Below, piece by piece: positions 7,435 through 16,803 of a stretch of DNA of 64,000 bases; the first letter of the stretch is position 1; every line of letters starts with the position of its first letter. Below the pieces are notes generated by a model. That model worked only from the letters and a program-made list of their open reading frames with translations. It made no database searches and was not told the origin of the DNA. A program made the translations under genes and the position numbers. The DNA is taken from contig JAWKTI010000002.1 of assembly GCA_041399155.1 (NCBI GenBank), positions 496,001 to 560,000 on the forward strand, in the 5' to 3' direction. The stretch comes from Zavarzinella sp. GTDB lineage: Bacteria; Planctomycetota; Planctomycetia; Gemmatales; Gemmataceae.

Positions 7435-9024
7435 GTGGAACGTTTCAATCTGAAAGATTATGAAATCACCGTGGAAGATATCTGCAGAAATACCGCACCG
7501 GCGGAATTATATGCGGAAGCGATTCGAGGTGATCACCTGGCAGCGATTTCATCGAATGGTGCACTGATTGCATATTCTGGTGACAAAACTGGCCGATCTC
7601 CCAAAGATAAGAGAATTCTGCGAGAGACACCCACAGAAAATGATATCTGGTGGGGTGCGGTCAATATTCCCATGGATGAACGTGGTTTTCAGGCGAACTT
7701 GGAGCGTGCCAAAGATTATTTAAACACCCGCAAACGCCTCTACTGTGTGGATGCCTTTGCAGGCTGGGATCCCAAATACCGCATTAAAGTGCGTGTGATC
7801 TGTTCTCGCCCGTATCATGCTTTGTTCATGCATACGATGCTGATTCGCCCCACCGATGAAGAGTTGGCAAATTTTGGCAAACCAGATGCAGTGATCTACA
7901 ATGCGGGACAGTTCCCGGCGAATAAGTTCACCGAAGGGATGACATCCAAAACCAGCATCGACCTGAAACTCAGTACGCGGGAGATGGTGATCCTGGGTAC
8001 GGAATATGCCGGCGAAATGAAGAAGGGTGTTTTCACGTTAATGAATTACTTCATGCCCGCAATCGGTGTGCTTTCGATGCACTGTTCGGCAACTGAAGAT
8101 CGCGCCACCGGACAATGCAGCCTGCTATTTGGCTTGTCTGGCACTGGTAAGACCACGTTGTCTGCTGACCCCAAACGAAATCTGATTGGGGATGATGAAC
8201 ACTGCTGGAGTGATGACGGCATCTTCAACATCGAAGGTGGGTGCTATGCCAAGGCAGTTCACCTGAGCAAAGAAACCGAACCAGAGATTTATGAAGCCCT
8301 TCGCTTCGGTGCTGTGCTGGAAAACGTGGTGTACGATCAGGCGACCCACAAAGTAGATTTTGATGATACCCGCTTTACGGAAAACACCCGTGGTGCATAT
8401 CCCATTGAATATATATCCAATGCGAAAATTCCCTGCATTTCCGGCCATCCCACTGATGTGATCTTTCTGACATGCGATGCTTATGGGGTGCTGCCACCTG
8501 TCAGTAAGTTGTCCCACGCACAGGCAATGTATCAGTTTATCAGTGGTTACACGGCCAAAGTAGCAGGCACTGAAATGGGCATTAAAGAGCCACAAGCAAC
8601 GTTTTCACCATGTTTTGGTGGTCCATTCCTGGTGTGGCACCCGGCACGCTATGCCGAACTGCTTGCTTACCGCTTGAAGAAGCACCACTCGAACATCTGG
8701 CTTGTCAACACAGGCTGGTCTGGTGGGGGGTATGGAGTGGGCAAGCGAATGAAGCTGGAAATTACCAGAGCCATCATTGATGCGATCCACGATGGCTCAC
8801 TGGCAACAATTCCCACTGTGGCTGATCCGATTTTTGGATTTCAGATTCCACAAAGTTGCCCCAATGTGCCTTCAGAAATATTGCTGCCACGTAACACATG
8901 GCCGCAAGGTGAACAATACGACCTGGCTGCAAAACACCTGGCAGAATTGTTCATCAAAAACTTTCAGCAATATGCAGATATTGCCGGGCAGGAAGTGGTG
9001 CAGGCAGGCCCGAAGGTGGGATAA
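7435..9024 (+). CDS. pckA: Phosphoenolpyruvate carboxykinase (ATP)
   Basis: Converts oxaloacetate and ATP to phosphoenolpyruvate, CO2 and ADP, the entry step of gluconeogenesis. 529 residues from the GTG at 7435, the usual family length. The GTG is chosen because GAGGAAC precedes it and MERFNLKDY matches the family N-terminus, whereas the ATG at 7348 adds 29 unrelated residues. Key sites are the P-loop GLSGTGKTTLSADP, the following DDEHCWSDDG metal site and the YSGDKTGRSPKDKR substrate loop. Pyruvate carboxylase at 39424-42897 would supply its substrate. The stop abuts the convergent cystatin gene with no gap. Confidence 0.97.
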   Translation: MERFNLKDYEITVEDICRNTAPAELYAEAIRGDHLAAISSNGALIAYSGDKTGRSPKDKRILRETPTENDIWWGAVNIPMDERGFQANLERAKDYLNTRKRLYCVDAFAGWDPKYRIKVRVICSRPYHALFMHTMLIRPTDEELANFGKPDAVIYNAGQFPANKFTEGMTSKTSIDLKLSTREMVILGTEYAGEMKKGVFTLMNYFMPAIGVLSMHCSATEDRATGQCSLLFGLSGTGKTTLSADPKRNLIGDDEHCWSDDGIFNIEGGCYAKAVHLSKETEPEIYEALRFGAVLENVVYDQATHKVDFDDTRFTENTRGAYPIEYISNAKIPCISGHPTDVIFLTCDAYGVLPPVSKLSHAQAMYQFISGYTAKVAGTEMGIKEPQATFSPCFGGPFLVWHPARYAELLAYRLKKHHSNIWLVNTGWSGGGYGVGKRMKLEITRAIIDAIHDGSLATIPTVADPIFGFQIPQSCPNVPSEILLPRNTWPQGEQYDLAAKHLAELFIKNFQQYADIAGQEVVQAGPKVG

Positions 9025-9357
9025 CTACTTTTGCCATTCCCACTTGGTAAGCTCACGTGTGCCATCCAGTTTTGCCCACACCACAATAATTGCTTCGCGA
9101 GACTTGTCACCTGTTTTGATCTGCAATTTCAGTCGATAGTTCCTGCCAGCAACCACTTGTGCTTCAGCCGAAAGTATTTTTTCCAGCTTCCCATCCTCTT
9201 TTTTGAATTGTTCTTTCATGGCAAACTCTGCGATCTTCTTCACTTCTGCATCATCAACAGGTACTTTGCGATAACCCCCCACCTGGGCCTGTGCATGTGA
9301 AAATAAAACAGTGGCTGCAATCAAAACAGCCCACCCAATAATAAATTGACGCACCAT
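9025..9357 (-). CDS. Secreted cystatin-like cysteine protease inhibitor
   Basis: A 110-residue protein with a cleavable signal peptide (hydrophobic residues about 5-22, ending AQA). The mature part carries the three inhibitory elements of the cystatin superfamily: an N-terminal Gly pair (QVGGYRKV), the first hairpin loop QVVAG (about residues 67-71), and a C-terminal Trp segment (TKWEWQK). Expected to block papain-type proteases in the periplasm or outside the cell. A structural, non-inhibitory cystatin fold is the alternative. It is followed closely upstream by the ligase-like unit on the same strand. Confidence 0.82.
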   Translation of the reverse strand: MVRQFIIGWAVLIAATVLFSHAQAQVGGYRKVPVDDAEVKKIAEFAMKEQFKKEDGKLEKILSAEAQVVAGRNYRLKLQIKTGDKSREAIIVVWAKLDGTRELTKWEWQK

Positions 9358-9375
9358 CTGAACTTCTCCTGGTAA

Positions 9376-11217
9376 TTACGATTCACCCGTTTTCTTTTTC
9401 GAAGCAGACTTCTTTGCCGGTTTCTTAGTTGTTTCTTCAACTGCCTCTTCGGATGCTTTAGTTTTCTTAGTACTTTTCTTTGGTGCCGCTTCAGCAGGTG
9501 GCGAATCTGCTTCTTCTTCTGCCACTGGTTTCGCTTTCGACTTCCTGGTGACAGCCGCTTTTTTTGCTGGTGTAGGAGCCGGTTCTTCAGTTACCGGAGC
9601 GTCTTCAACTACTTCAGGTGCCCTAGTTTCGCTTACTGGTGCTGTAACAGTTTCTGCAGGGGAATCGATTACCTGCTCTACCACGGGATCTGCAGTTGAG
9701 GCTGCTTTCTTTGGCGCCTTCGCTTTTGCGACAGCAGGTTTTGCGGCAGGTGCAGCACCGACCGGTGCCCAGCCTTTCGTGAAATATTCCGCGGCAAGTT
9801 CCTGCCAGAGTTCTTCGATTTGTTCGAGTGAATTGGACACGCGAATATCACGTTCCAAAGGCGTTTTTCGATTTGGGCTGTAATCTGTCAGGTGAACCAC
9901 ATAGGCGGGGTAATCGGGATTAATTGTTTCCTTGTTTGTTTTCCACATCACCAGTTTGCGAACCATTGTACTTTCTTTGAGAACTTTGGTTTGCACTTCT
10001 CTTTTCAGCACTGTGCTTGCAGGAAGACTTAATTCGCGGGCATCACGATCGGTGAATGCCACTTCAACCAGATCGGTAATCTGTTTGATGCGAATATCGT
10101 GCTGTACAAATTGTTTGTCTTCACGTTTTCGCAAAAACTGTGGCGATATCAAGCCAACCATCGGCAAACGGCGAACGATCCCATAATGCTGCTTTGCAGA
10201 ATCCCACTGCAGAACCATTTTGTTGACCGATTGCCCACGCGTGGAAGTGGTGATCAGATCCAATACGCTGATTTCAACAATCCACTCTGGCTTCACCATA
10301 TGGTAGGCCACCTGATCGTTGACTTCGGCGTAATCGCTGGAGACAATCATGTCTTTCAGATCGCTGAGAAAATTACGTCGATCATCATTCGTAAAACCGC
10401 CCCCCACGTGGCCGATGATGTGCAGGCAACCGTCTTCCCGCATTACTGCCAGTAACAGATCGTGCAGCATACCTACACGATCATCGGTGCTTTCGGTAAA
10501 GCCAATCACCACAGCATCAAGTGTGTGTCGTGGCTTGATCTTGCTGAAGCCAACTTCCTCACTGCGGACAACAATACCTTCGGCACCGCCATCAACGTAT
10601 TTGCGAAAGTGCTTCTGGATTTCCGTAGCATTCGTGCATTCGTGAGTTTCTACCAGATGACACATTTCGCCCTGGGCAAAGATTGCATTGAGTTTTTCCC
10701 AACGAATGCTGTATTGTGGTCCAGAGAATTGCTCGCCATCGCATTCCAGAAGATCAAACACCGCTAGGCACAGGTGCGATAACTCCTCGACAGATGCTGG
10801 CTGACGTGCCGCACGACTGATGTCGTGCACGCGGGAGCGTTTACCAGGATCTTTCTTGAAATAATATTCTGCAGCGACAACAGCGTTTTTAATACCTGCA
10901 CGTTGAAAATGCTGGGCGGCTTCCTTCAATGCAGGCAGGCCAGTACGCACAGTGCCACCGGGATTGACGAGGAAGCATTCACCATCCAGATAAAATAACA
11001 GATCAAATTCACCATCAACCTTCAAACTGAGGTAATATTTTGATTCCGGGTATTCCTTGGGAATATCTTTCTCTTCGCGGGCACGCATTGCACCAGCTAC
11101 CAGACGACGATAATCCTGAGCACGATTTACAAGCAGTGGATCTCGCAGGGCTGTGGCAGAACCTACAGCATATTCACCCATCAAGATTTCCATACGTCCT
11201 GGGTCGATCATTTTCAT
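9376..11217 (-). CDS. ATP-dependent DNA ligase-like nucleotidyltransferase with histone H1-like tail
   Basis: A 613-residue protein with the covalent nucleotidyltransferase motifs in order: KVDGEF with Lys66 as adenylated residue, AEYYF (about 116), FDLLECDG (about 154), EGIVVR (213-218) and KIKPR (226-230). An OB-fold-like part follows. From about residue 465 the tail is Lys/Ala/Pro-rich (AKAPKKAAS, TRKSKAKP, KKPAKKSASKKK), like eukaryotic linker histone tails, and should bind DNA electrostatically. It has no N-terminal zinc or BRCT part, so it is not NAD ligase. The start overlaps the stop of the upstream gene (ATGA). DNA versus RNA as substrate is not decided by sequence. Confidence 0.8.
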   Translation of the reverse strand: MKMIDPGRMEILMGEYAVGSATALRDPLLVNRAQDYRRLVAGAMRAREEKDIPKEYPESKYYLSLKVDGEFDLLFYLDGECFLVNPGGTVRTGLPALKEAAQHFQRAGIKNAVVAAEYYFKKDPGKRSRVHDISRAARQPASVEELSHLCLAVFDLLECDGEQFSGPQYSIRWEKLNAIFAQGEMCHLVETHECTNATEIQKHFRKYVDGGAEGIVVRSEEVGFSKIKPRHTLDAVVIGFTESTDDRVGMLHDLLLAVMREDGCLHIIGHVGGGFTNDDRRNFLSDLKDMIVSSDYAEVNDQVAYHMVKPEWIVEISVLDLITTSTRGQSVNKMVLQWDSAKQHYGIVRRLPMVGLISPQFLRKREDKQFVQHDIRIKQITDLVEVAFTDRDARELSLPASTVLKREVQTKVLKESTMVRKLVMWKTNKETINPDYPAYVVHLTDYSPNRKTPLERDIRVSNSLEQIEELWQELAAEYFTKGWAPVGAAPAAKPAVAKAKAPKKAASTADPVVEQVIDSPAETVTAPVSETRAPEVVEDAPVTEEPAPTPAKKAAVTRKSKAKPVAEEEADSPPAEAAPKKSTKKTKASEEAVEETTKKPAKKSASKKKTGES

Positions 11218-11948
11218 TGTGCTTTCTCCACTGCGGTTGATGTGGGGGCCTCAGGTACTTTCAGTTCCATATTGGATAAATGTAAGATCAGGCAGTATTC
11301 ACTGCCTTTCGTGCGTCCTTCCAGGAAGCCACGGTAAGGGACTGCACCACGGCGAAGTACCAGTTGCTGCAATCCTTTCGGGCCAGCACCAAGCAATAAC
11401 ATACTGTTTTTTTCTTCTAGTTCTTTGGCAATGTCAAAAAGGAAATCGTACGTCAAACCGTTGATGTGCACGATCTGCATTTTCGATGCAATCACAAACT
11501 TACGATACACTTCCTGCTTGGAAAACAGCTTCCCACTATACTTCAGGGGGACTTCTTCCGACACGTTCACTTCTGGAGATTGTTTGGGCCGTGTCAGTTT
11601 CACCGATCCATCAGGATTGCGGACAATTTCCATCTGCGTGACACTATGTACAATTTCCTGATCTGAATTTACATAAACTCGCGAAGTATCACGCAAAAAA
11701 CTACCATATAATTCCACATTCAGTTCAGGATCTTCATTAATCAGATTCTGAGCAAGCTGTTCTGTATTATTGTCTGCGGCGGCAAGCAACAACTCAAAAC
11801 TCTTATCAAGCGTTCCCTTCATGATTCTGGCTGTGCCCGCCTGACGATTGGATTCATCGATCCAACGCACCCGCATTGATGTGCGAACACTTTCTGCTTT
11901 GACTTGCGAATCGCGATTTTTACTATTCGATATACTAATTACTGGCAT
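11214..11948 (-). CDS. Conserved protein of unknown function, ligase-operon middle gene
   Basis: 244 residues, no signal peptide and no membrane segment. No family recognised. A basic N-terminal part (KAESVRTSMRVRWID) is followed by a mixed alpha/beta region. The stop overlaps the ligase start by 4 nt, which indicates translational coupling and a shared role. The upstream partner (11965-12582) is separated by only 16 nt. Confidence 0.7.
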   Translation of the reverse strand: MPVISISNSKNRDSQVKAESVRTSMRVRWIDESNRQAGTARIMKGTLDKSFELLLAAADNNTEQLAQNLINEDPELNVELYGSFLRDTSRVYVNSDQEIVHSVTQMEIVRNPDGSVKLTRPKQSPEVNVSEEVPLKYSGKLFSKQEVYRKFVIASKMQIVHINGLTYDFLFDIAKELEEKNSMLLLGAGPKGLQQLVLRRGAVPYRGFLEGRTKGSEYCLILHLSNMELKVPEAPTSTAVEKAQ

Positions 11949-11964
11949 CTGGGTTCTCTTTATG

Positions 11965-12582
11965 TTACATCATGGAGAAATCTAAAATATCGTCTTCATC
12001 GTCCGTGCTTTCAGCAGCATCTTCCACCACTTCTGCAGTGTTCTGAAAGCCAATAAACTCCAGCCGGGTTGGGCTGCCGACACAAAGAAATATTACCCCG
12101 TCGGCATTGGCCAGCAGAAAACCAGCAGAAGAGTTGAGTCCCCCACGGTAACTGAATGGGAATTGAAAGATTCTACCATCCTTCAGTGCCGTAACCAGTT
12201 CCGGGTGCTGTTCTTCGGCCTGCAAATGGTACACCAGATTAATGTTGTGGGATAAATATTCTTCGATGCTGACTTCAGTGAGTTCTGTCACTGGTGCATC
12301 AAATGTAGACTTCACAGGCGTAATCGGGTTGCCTTGCACATCGATTGCTTTCAGTTCATTTTTTTTCCGCCACAGTCCATCCGGGGAAAGATAGGCCAGC
12401 GATGTCCCACCTTTGCCTACGATGGTGTGTCCATCTCCAGACAATGTGGCCAATTCGCACTTCTTGCCAGAGTCGTCGTGCACTTCCGTTTCCACATATC
12501 CATACAGTTTTGTTCGATCAACTTTCTCGAGCTGAAAATCAATCGATTTGCCCTCGAACTCAATTACCAACGGCTTGGCCAT
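11965..12582 (-). CDS. Conserved protein of unknown function, first gene of the ligase unit
   Basis: 205 residues from the ATG at 12582. This start is chosen because GGGAGG lies 7 nt upstream. An upstream in-frame ATG at 12702 would add 40 residues without clear signal. The N-terminal domain is beta-rich (VIEFEGKSIDFQLEKVDRTKLYGYVE). It has a GKGGTSLAYL loop and an acidic C-terminus rich in Asp and Glu (DDEDDILDF), as in proteins that contact nucleic-acid-binding partners. No family recognised. It leads the operon with the 244-residue protein and the ligase. Confidence 0.7.
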   Translation of the reverse strand: MAKPLVIEFEGKSIDFQLEKVDRTKLYGYVETEVHDDSGKKCELATLSGDGHTIVGKGGTSLAYLSPDGLWRKKNELKAIDVQGNPITPVKSTFDAPVTELTEVSIEEYLSHNINLVYHLQAEEQHPELVTALKDGRIFQFPFSYRGGLNSSAGFLLANADGVIFLCVGSPTRLEFIGFQNTAEVVEDAAESTDDEDDILDFSMM

Positions 12583-13058
12583 GGCCAACCTCCCAGAACG
12601 TGGTTGTCGAAAAACATAGTCGTCATCGTAAACCTTCCTTTGGGCAGTTGCAAGCACCGTAGCGAAGTTTTCACATTTGTCCCCTATCCCCACTGGTTGC
12701 ATCCGGTTAGTTACTTATCAGCACCAATCGATTTTGTGTGCACAGGAAATAATATTGCCTTCAGGGCACCCCAGTTGAGCAGAAATTTGCCATAAAATTG
12801 ACAAATGGTGGAAAAAAGTTGGTTTTGGCGGAAATAATCAGATGGATGTTTGATTGAATGATTTCACGAAATAATTTTCAACTTTCCGCAAGTCCTTATT
12901 TTGGAATCACTTGCAACAATTTACTACCAAATCTCCAAAAAATTCAAAAATACTGCAAACCATTTTCTGTTTCAAACGTTTAATTAATAAGTGTACTTAG
13001 TGCCACTGTCACAGTGGTATCAAATGGAGTATAAGCGTGAGGTATCAAAGATTAATGT
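12583..13058. other. A+T-rich intergenic region upstream of the ligase unit
   Basis: About 475 bp with no credible gene. It must hold the promoter of the three-gene ligase unit and the 3' end of the membrane protein transcript. The only distinct structure is the palindrome at 13003-13017. No T-tract terminator was seen next to it. Confidence 0.6.
13003..13017. promoter_or_regulatory. Perfect palindrome CCACTGT-C-ACAGTGG
   Basis: Two 7-bp arms around one central base. The missing loop makes an RNA hairpin unlikely, so a dimeric protein-binding site is the better guess. It lies about 42 bp beyond the stop of the membrane spermidine synthase-like gene and about 420 bp before the ligase unit. 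Confidence 0.35.
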
Positions 13059-15482
13059 TTACTCATCCTGATTCAGCTTTATTGCCGACCATAGATCCAC
13101 TCGGTCGTCTGTCCATAGTTTTCCTGAACGGGAACGGTACTGGGTAAAGCCACTCATTGGTGTTGCCAGCCAGCCAAAATCCTGTTCGCTTCGGGCCAGA
13201 ATTACCCAGCGTGAGGGGAATTTTCCTTCTTTTTGTGCGGTATCACTGACCACCAGGTCATCATTCAGCCGCATTGCCAGTGGGGGTGTTTGTGCCTGAG
13301 CAATCCTGGCAACAACAGGTGCCAGATCGAAGTGCAGGTTCGATATATGCAGCAGTATCACGCCGCCTGGACGCAGTTTCTGCAGATAAAGAGCAAAGGC
13401 TTCTTGTGTGATCAAGTGCGTGGGGATGGCATCCGAAGAAAAGGCATCCAGCACCAGCAGATCAAAATGGTGATCGGGTATTTCAGCCATGCGGATTCGT
13501 GCATCTCCCACAATCATTTTGAGGTGGTGTGCCCGCGATTGCTGCAAGTAGCGAAAGTAAGTGCCTTTTTGTGCCAGTTTGATGACTACTGGATCTAATT
13601 CAAAAACAGTCCAGTCTTCATTGGGTCTGGCGTAATGCACCAGGGCACCCGTACCCAGCCCGACCACACCAATGTTGCGGGATTGATGAAATCTGCTGTT
13701 GTATTGTTCAAATACTTTGCCTGCAGGACCAGTGGGATAGTAGTAAGCAAGTGGGCGTCCGATATCATCCCACTTGCGATATGCGGCATGTTGCAGGCAT
13801 GCCTGCATCAGGGGGTGCTGTACACAAAATATTTGTGCGTAGGCTGCAACATACTCTGGCCTGGTTTGAATGCGTTGTCGGCCATGCACCGTATTGCCAT
13901 GTACCATCTGGTAGAGTTTGTGATCTGGTGACAAAGTAATTTTTACTTGCCCCAGTGTGCTTCGTTCCAGATAGACTACTTTGCCTTGAATGCCAGGGGA
14001 AAGTAAGTTCGCCAGGATGATAATGCTTAAACCAAGTGCATAGTGCAGGGGCTTTTGCACAAACAAGTAAGCGATTACACTGGGGAATCCCACGACGATT
14101 GTGGTCCGTACCATCGACGCTGGTAATGGAAAATCAGCAGGAAGATTCCCCAGCCAACGAGTGAATAAGGCCAGTTGTGCTGTGTATATCAAGCCCACGA
14201 CCAGGCAGAGAAACAACAATACTGGGATGATTGATTTCCAGGTAATGAGTTTGTCTTTGGAAGCCCTCAACAGCAACGGTGCGACAAGAAAAATGGGATA
14301 TTCCCAGAATCCGAGATGGCGAAAGAGGAGTGGTGCCATAAATGCATTGAATGCTCCACCAAGAACACCCCCCAGAGACATCAGCAAATAGTAATGCGTA
14401 AGTCGATCTGTTGTGGGTCTGACATTGGAAAGACGCACATGACAAACAAGGGCAGCAAGGAAAAACGAAATCAGGTGGATTGCAACAACAACAGTAACTG
14501 GTTCTGCCGCACCGGACAGGTAGGTAACCACCCAGGCGATCATGCAGATGCACAATGCTTTATCCAGCCAACGGATCGGAATTTGAAAATTCGGAAGAAA
14601 TGCAATGATAAACGTCAGCAAGTATAAAATCAGGGGCAGTAGCCATAACATCGGAACGGGGGCAATATCAGTTGTAATTGCCTGGGTGACCCCACTTAGC
14701 AAGCTGGCGGGAATGAACGCCAGCAGCAACCAATACCCCCAGTGGCTTGATTGTCTGCTAGTTGTGCTTTCAGCATCAGTGTGGTTGCCATCCTGGGAAA
14801 TAATTTTCCCGGGACGTTGGCATCCCACATAAATACCAGTGAACACTAGTGCGATTAAGAATGCAACATAGAGGTATTGCCACAGTTTTACTTGTTCGCT
14901 AAGGCCGTATCGAACTTCCAGCCAGAAGGGATATGCAATCAGTACCAGCATGCATCCTGCATTGCTTACCACAGACAAAAAATATGGGTCGTTCGCCTTG
15001 CGGTGGTTTGTATAAGTAAACCACTTTTGCAGCAAAGGGCTGGTGATCGCAACAATAAACAGCGGAAAGCCGACTGTTTTTACCAGTTCCTTCAGCAGCC
15101 AGACGCTCAGATAGCTGTCTGGTACTGCCGAAGTAGAAGCTTGAATGGGCATGGTGAAGAAACACAGCGTTGCCAGGAGCAAATGGATAATTACTTGTAA
15201 AACGCGAGAACAATACTTCGTAAGTATGTGGCAATACAAGTAACCAGCCAGCAGCGTGGCCTGAAAAAATACCAGGCAGGTTGTCCAGACAGCCGGGGAG
15301 CCACCTAACTTAGGGAGTAGCAATCGCCCCACGATAGGTTGAATGGAGAACAACAGCATCGCACTGAACAGCAACGTGCAAGCAAACAACAACGCCACGG
15401 GGGATTCCTCGACAGGTTCTAGTAAATGATCGGAATTTCGCAGGGAAATGTCTGGTGACTGCGGTAGAAACTTCCAGAACAA
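13059..15482 (-). CDS. Fused MFS-like membrane / spermidine synthase-domain protein
   Basis: Large inner-membrane protein, up to 807 residues. The first ~550 residues form many transmembrane helices, starting with the family signature LLLPKLGGSPAVWTTCLVFFQ. The C-terminal ~230 residues are a SpeE-like Rossmann methyltransferase fold (GVVGLGTGALVHYA, then FELDPVV and LVLDAFSSDAIPTHL). Whether it makes polyamines is unclear. The annotated TTG start at 15482 is uncertain, and a GTG at 15398 with GAGG upstream fits the usual family N-terminus better. It faces egtB divergently. Confidence 0.85.
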   Translation of the reverse strand: MFWKFLPQSPDISLRNSDHLLEPVEESPVALLFACTLLFSAMLLFSIQPIVGRLLLPKLGGSPAVWTTCLVFFQATLLAGYLYCHILTKYCSRVLQVIIHLLLATLCFFTMPIQASTSAVPDSYLSVWLLKELVKTVGFPLFIVAITSPLLQKWFTYTNHRKANDPYFLSVVSNAGCMLVLIAYPFWLEVRYGLSEQVKLWQYLYVAFLIALVFTGIYVGCQRPGKIISQDGNHTDAESTTSRQSSHWGYWLLLAFIPASLLSGVTQAITTDIAPVPMLWLLPLILYLLTFIIAFLPNFQIPIRWLDKALCICMIAWVVTYLSGAAEPVTVVVAIHLISFFLAALVCHVRLSNVRPTTDRLTHYYLLMSLGGVLGGAFNAFMAPLLFRHLGFWEYPIFLVAPLLLRASKDKLITWKSIIPVLLFLCLVVGLIYTAQLALFTRWLGNLPADFPLPASMVRTTIVVGFPSVIAYLFVQKPLHYALGLSIIILANLLSPGIQGKVVYLERSTLGQVKITLSPDHKLYQMVHGNTVHGRQRIQTRPEYVAAYAQIFCVQHPLMQACLQHAAYRKWDDIGRPLAYYYPTGPAGKVFEQYNSRFHQSRNIGVVGLGTGALVHYARPNEDWTVFELDPVVIKLAQKGTYFRYLQQSRAHHLKMIVGDARIRMAEIPDHHFDLLVLDAFSSDAIPTHLITQEAFALYLQKLRPGGVILLHISNLHFDLAPVVARIAQAQTPPLAMRLNDDLVVSDTAQKEGKFPSRWVILARSEQDFGWLATPMSGFTQYRSRSGKLWTDDRVDLWSAIKLNQDE

Positions 15483-15578
15483 TCAAAAAAGTTTGAAGTT
15501 TTTGTGCAACTGCCCTGATACCACTTTGAGAAATTGACTGACTTCGGTATCACAGAAAAGGATGAAAACGGTAGAGAA

Positions 15579-16790
15579 ATGGTGAATCTCGAGCAATATC
15601 ATAAGGTACGCAATCAGACATTACTGCTCTGCGAACACCTGTCGTCAGAAGATTGTCAATTACAATCGATGCCGGACGCCAGTCCTGCGAAATGGCACCT
15701 GGCACACACCACCTGGTTCTTCGAAGCTTTTCTGCTCAATGAATTACCGGGGTATCGTCCATTTTCGTTGGACTTCCAGTACCTGTTTAACTCGTATTAC
15801 AATTCGCTGGGTGAGAGACATCCCCGCCATCAGCGTGGTTTGTTATCTCGACCAAATCTAACAGAAATACTTCAGTATCGATCACATGTGGATGCTGCAA
15901 TAGCAGATTACACCGAGCGAAAAATCGCCATTAATTTTCAGTTACTTGAACTCGGGTTACACCACGAACAGCAACACCAGGAATTATTACTGACCGATAT
16001 CAAACATGCCCTGAGTTGTAACCCACTTTATCCCAAGTATGCCCCACCAGTTGATGGTGCTTCTCCAGGTGTTATGCCCCACCAGTGGCTGAAGATGGAG
16101 GCGGGATTATTTGAGTTTGGCAGTGCAGGTGGTTCGTTCTGTTTCGACAACGAAACGCCATTGCACCGTGGCTACTTGCACAATTTTGCCATCGCGAATC
16201 GCTCTGTAACTAATGAAGAGTACCTACAATTCATACAGGATGGTGGCTATCAACGTCCAGAATTATGGCTTTCGGATGGCTGGTATGTGAAAGAATCTCA
16301 GCAGTGGCAGGCACCAATGTACTGGATCGCCAACGATACTGGCTGGGAATCGTTTACTCTTCACGGCAGATTGCCCATCAACCCGCATGAGCCTGTCTGC
16401 CACATTTCATATTACGAGGCAGATGCATACGCACGTTGGGCAGGTGGGCGATTACCCACAGAATTTGAGTGGGAACACGCAGCTCGTTCTGGTGTTCATG
16501 CTGGCAATTTTCTGGAGAGTGGCCAGTACCACCCCGCTGTGCAAGTGATGCACAATTTTTTTGGGGACATTTGGGAATGGACATCCAGTGCCTATTCTGC
16601 ATACCCTGGCTATCAGCCACTTCCGGGTGCCGTCGGGGAATATAACGGCAAGTTCATGTGCAATCAATTTGTGCTTCGTGGAGGATCCTGTCTAACTCCA
16701 TCCAGCCATATCAGGCCAACATATCGGAATTTTTTTCATCCCGACAAACGCTGGCAAATGACGGGCATTCGGCTGGTGAAGAATCTTTGA
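15579..16790 (+). CDS. egtB: Ergothioneine biosynthesis sulfoxide synthase EgtB
   Basis: Iron enzyme joining hercynine to a thiol (gamma-Glu-Cys or Cys) with O2. 403 residues from the ATG at 15579. The N-terminal DinB-like domain has WHLAHTTWFFE and the iron site HEQQHQE (H-x3-H-x-E). The C-terminal FGE/sulfatase-modifying domain shows the FEFGS, GGRLPTEFEWEHAAR and WEWTSS motifs and ends RGGSCLT...RNFF. A TTG at 15534 would extend it by 15 residues. The pathway partner egtD is at 19404. No egtA or egtC is present, which would fit a type that uses cysteine directly. Confidence 0.93.
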   Translation: MVNLEQYHKVRNQTLLLCEHLSSEDCQLQSMPDASPAKWHLAHTTWFFEAFLLNELPGYRPFSLDFQYLFNSYYNSLGERHPRHQRGLLSRPNLTEILQYRSHVDAAIADYTERKIAINFQLLELGLHHEQQHQELLLTDIKHALSCNPLYPKYAPPVDGASPGVMPHQWLKMEAGLFEFGSAGGSFCFDNETPLHRGYLHNFAIANRSVTNEEYLQFIQDGGYQRPELWLSDGWYVKESQQWQAPMYWIANDTGWESFTLHGRLPINPHEPVCHISYYEADAYARWAGGRLPTEFEWEHAARSGVHAGNFLESGQYHPAVQVMHNFFGDIWEWTSSAYSAYPGYQPLPGAVGEYNGKFMCNQFVLRGGSCLTPSSHIRPTYRNFFHPDKRWQMTGIRLVKNL

Positions 16791-16803
16791 GGGGTAACCA
16801 GCG

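Noticed and set aside
9000..9030. Missing terminators at zero-gap convergent ends (pckA/cystatin, DEAD-box/58153) as annotation errors
   Set aside because: Both stop codons at each junction are clear in sequence; the genes simply abut, and the transcripts probably overlap.
13003..13017. Palindrome read as a transcription terminator of the membrane spermidine synthase gene
   Set aside because: One-base centre cannot form a hairpin loop and no T run follows on either strand.
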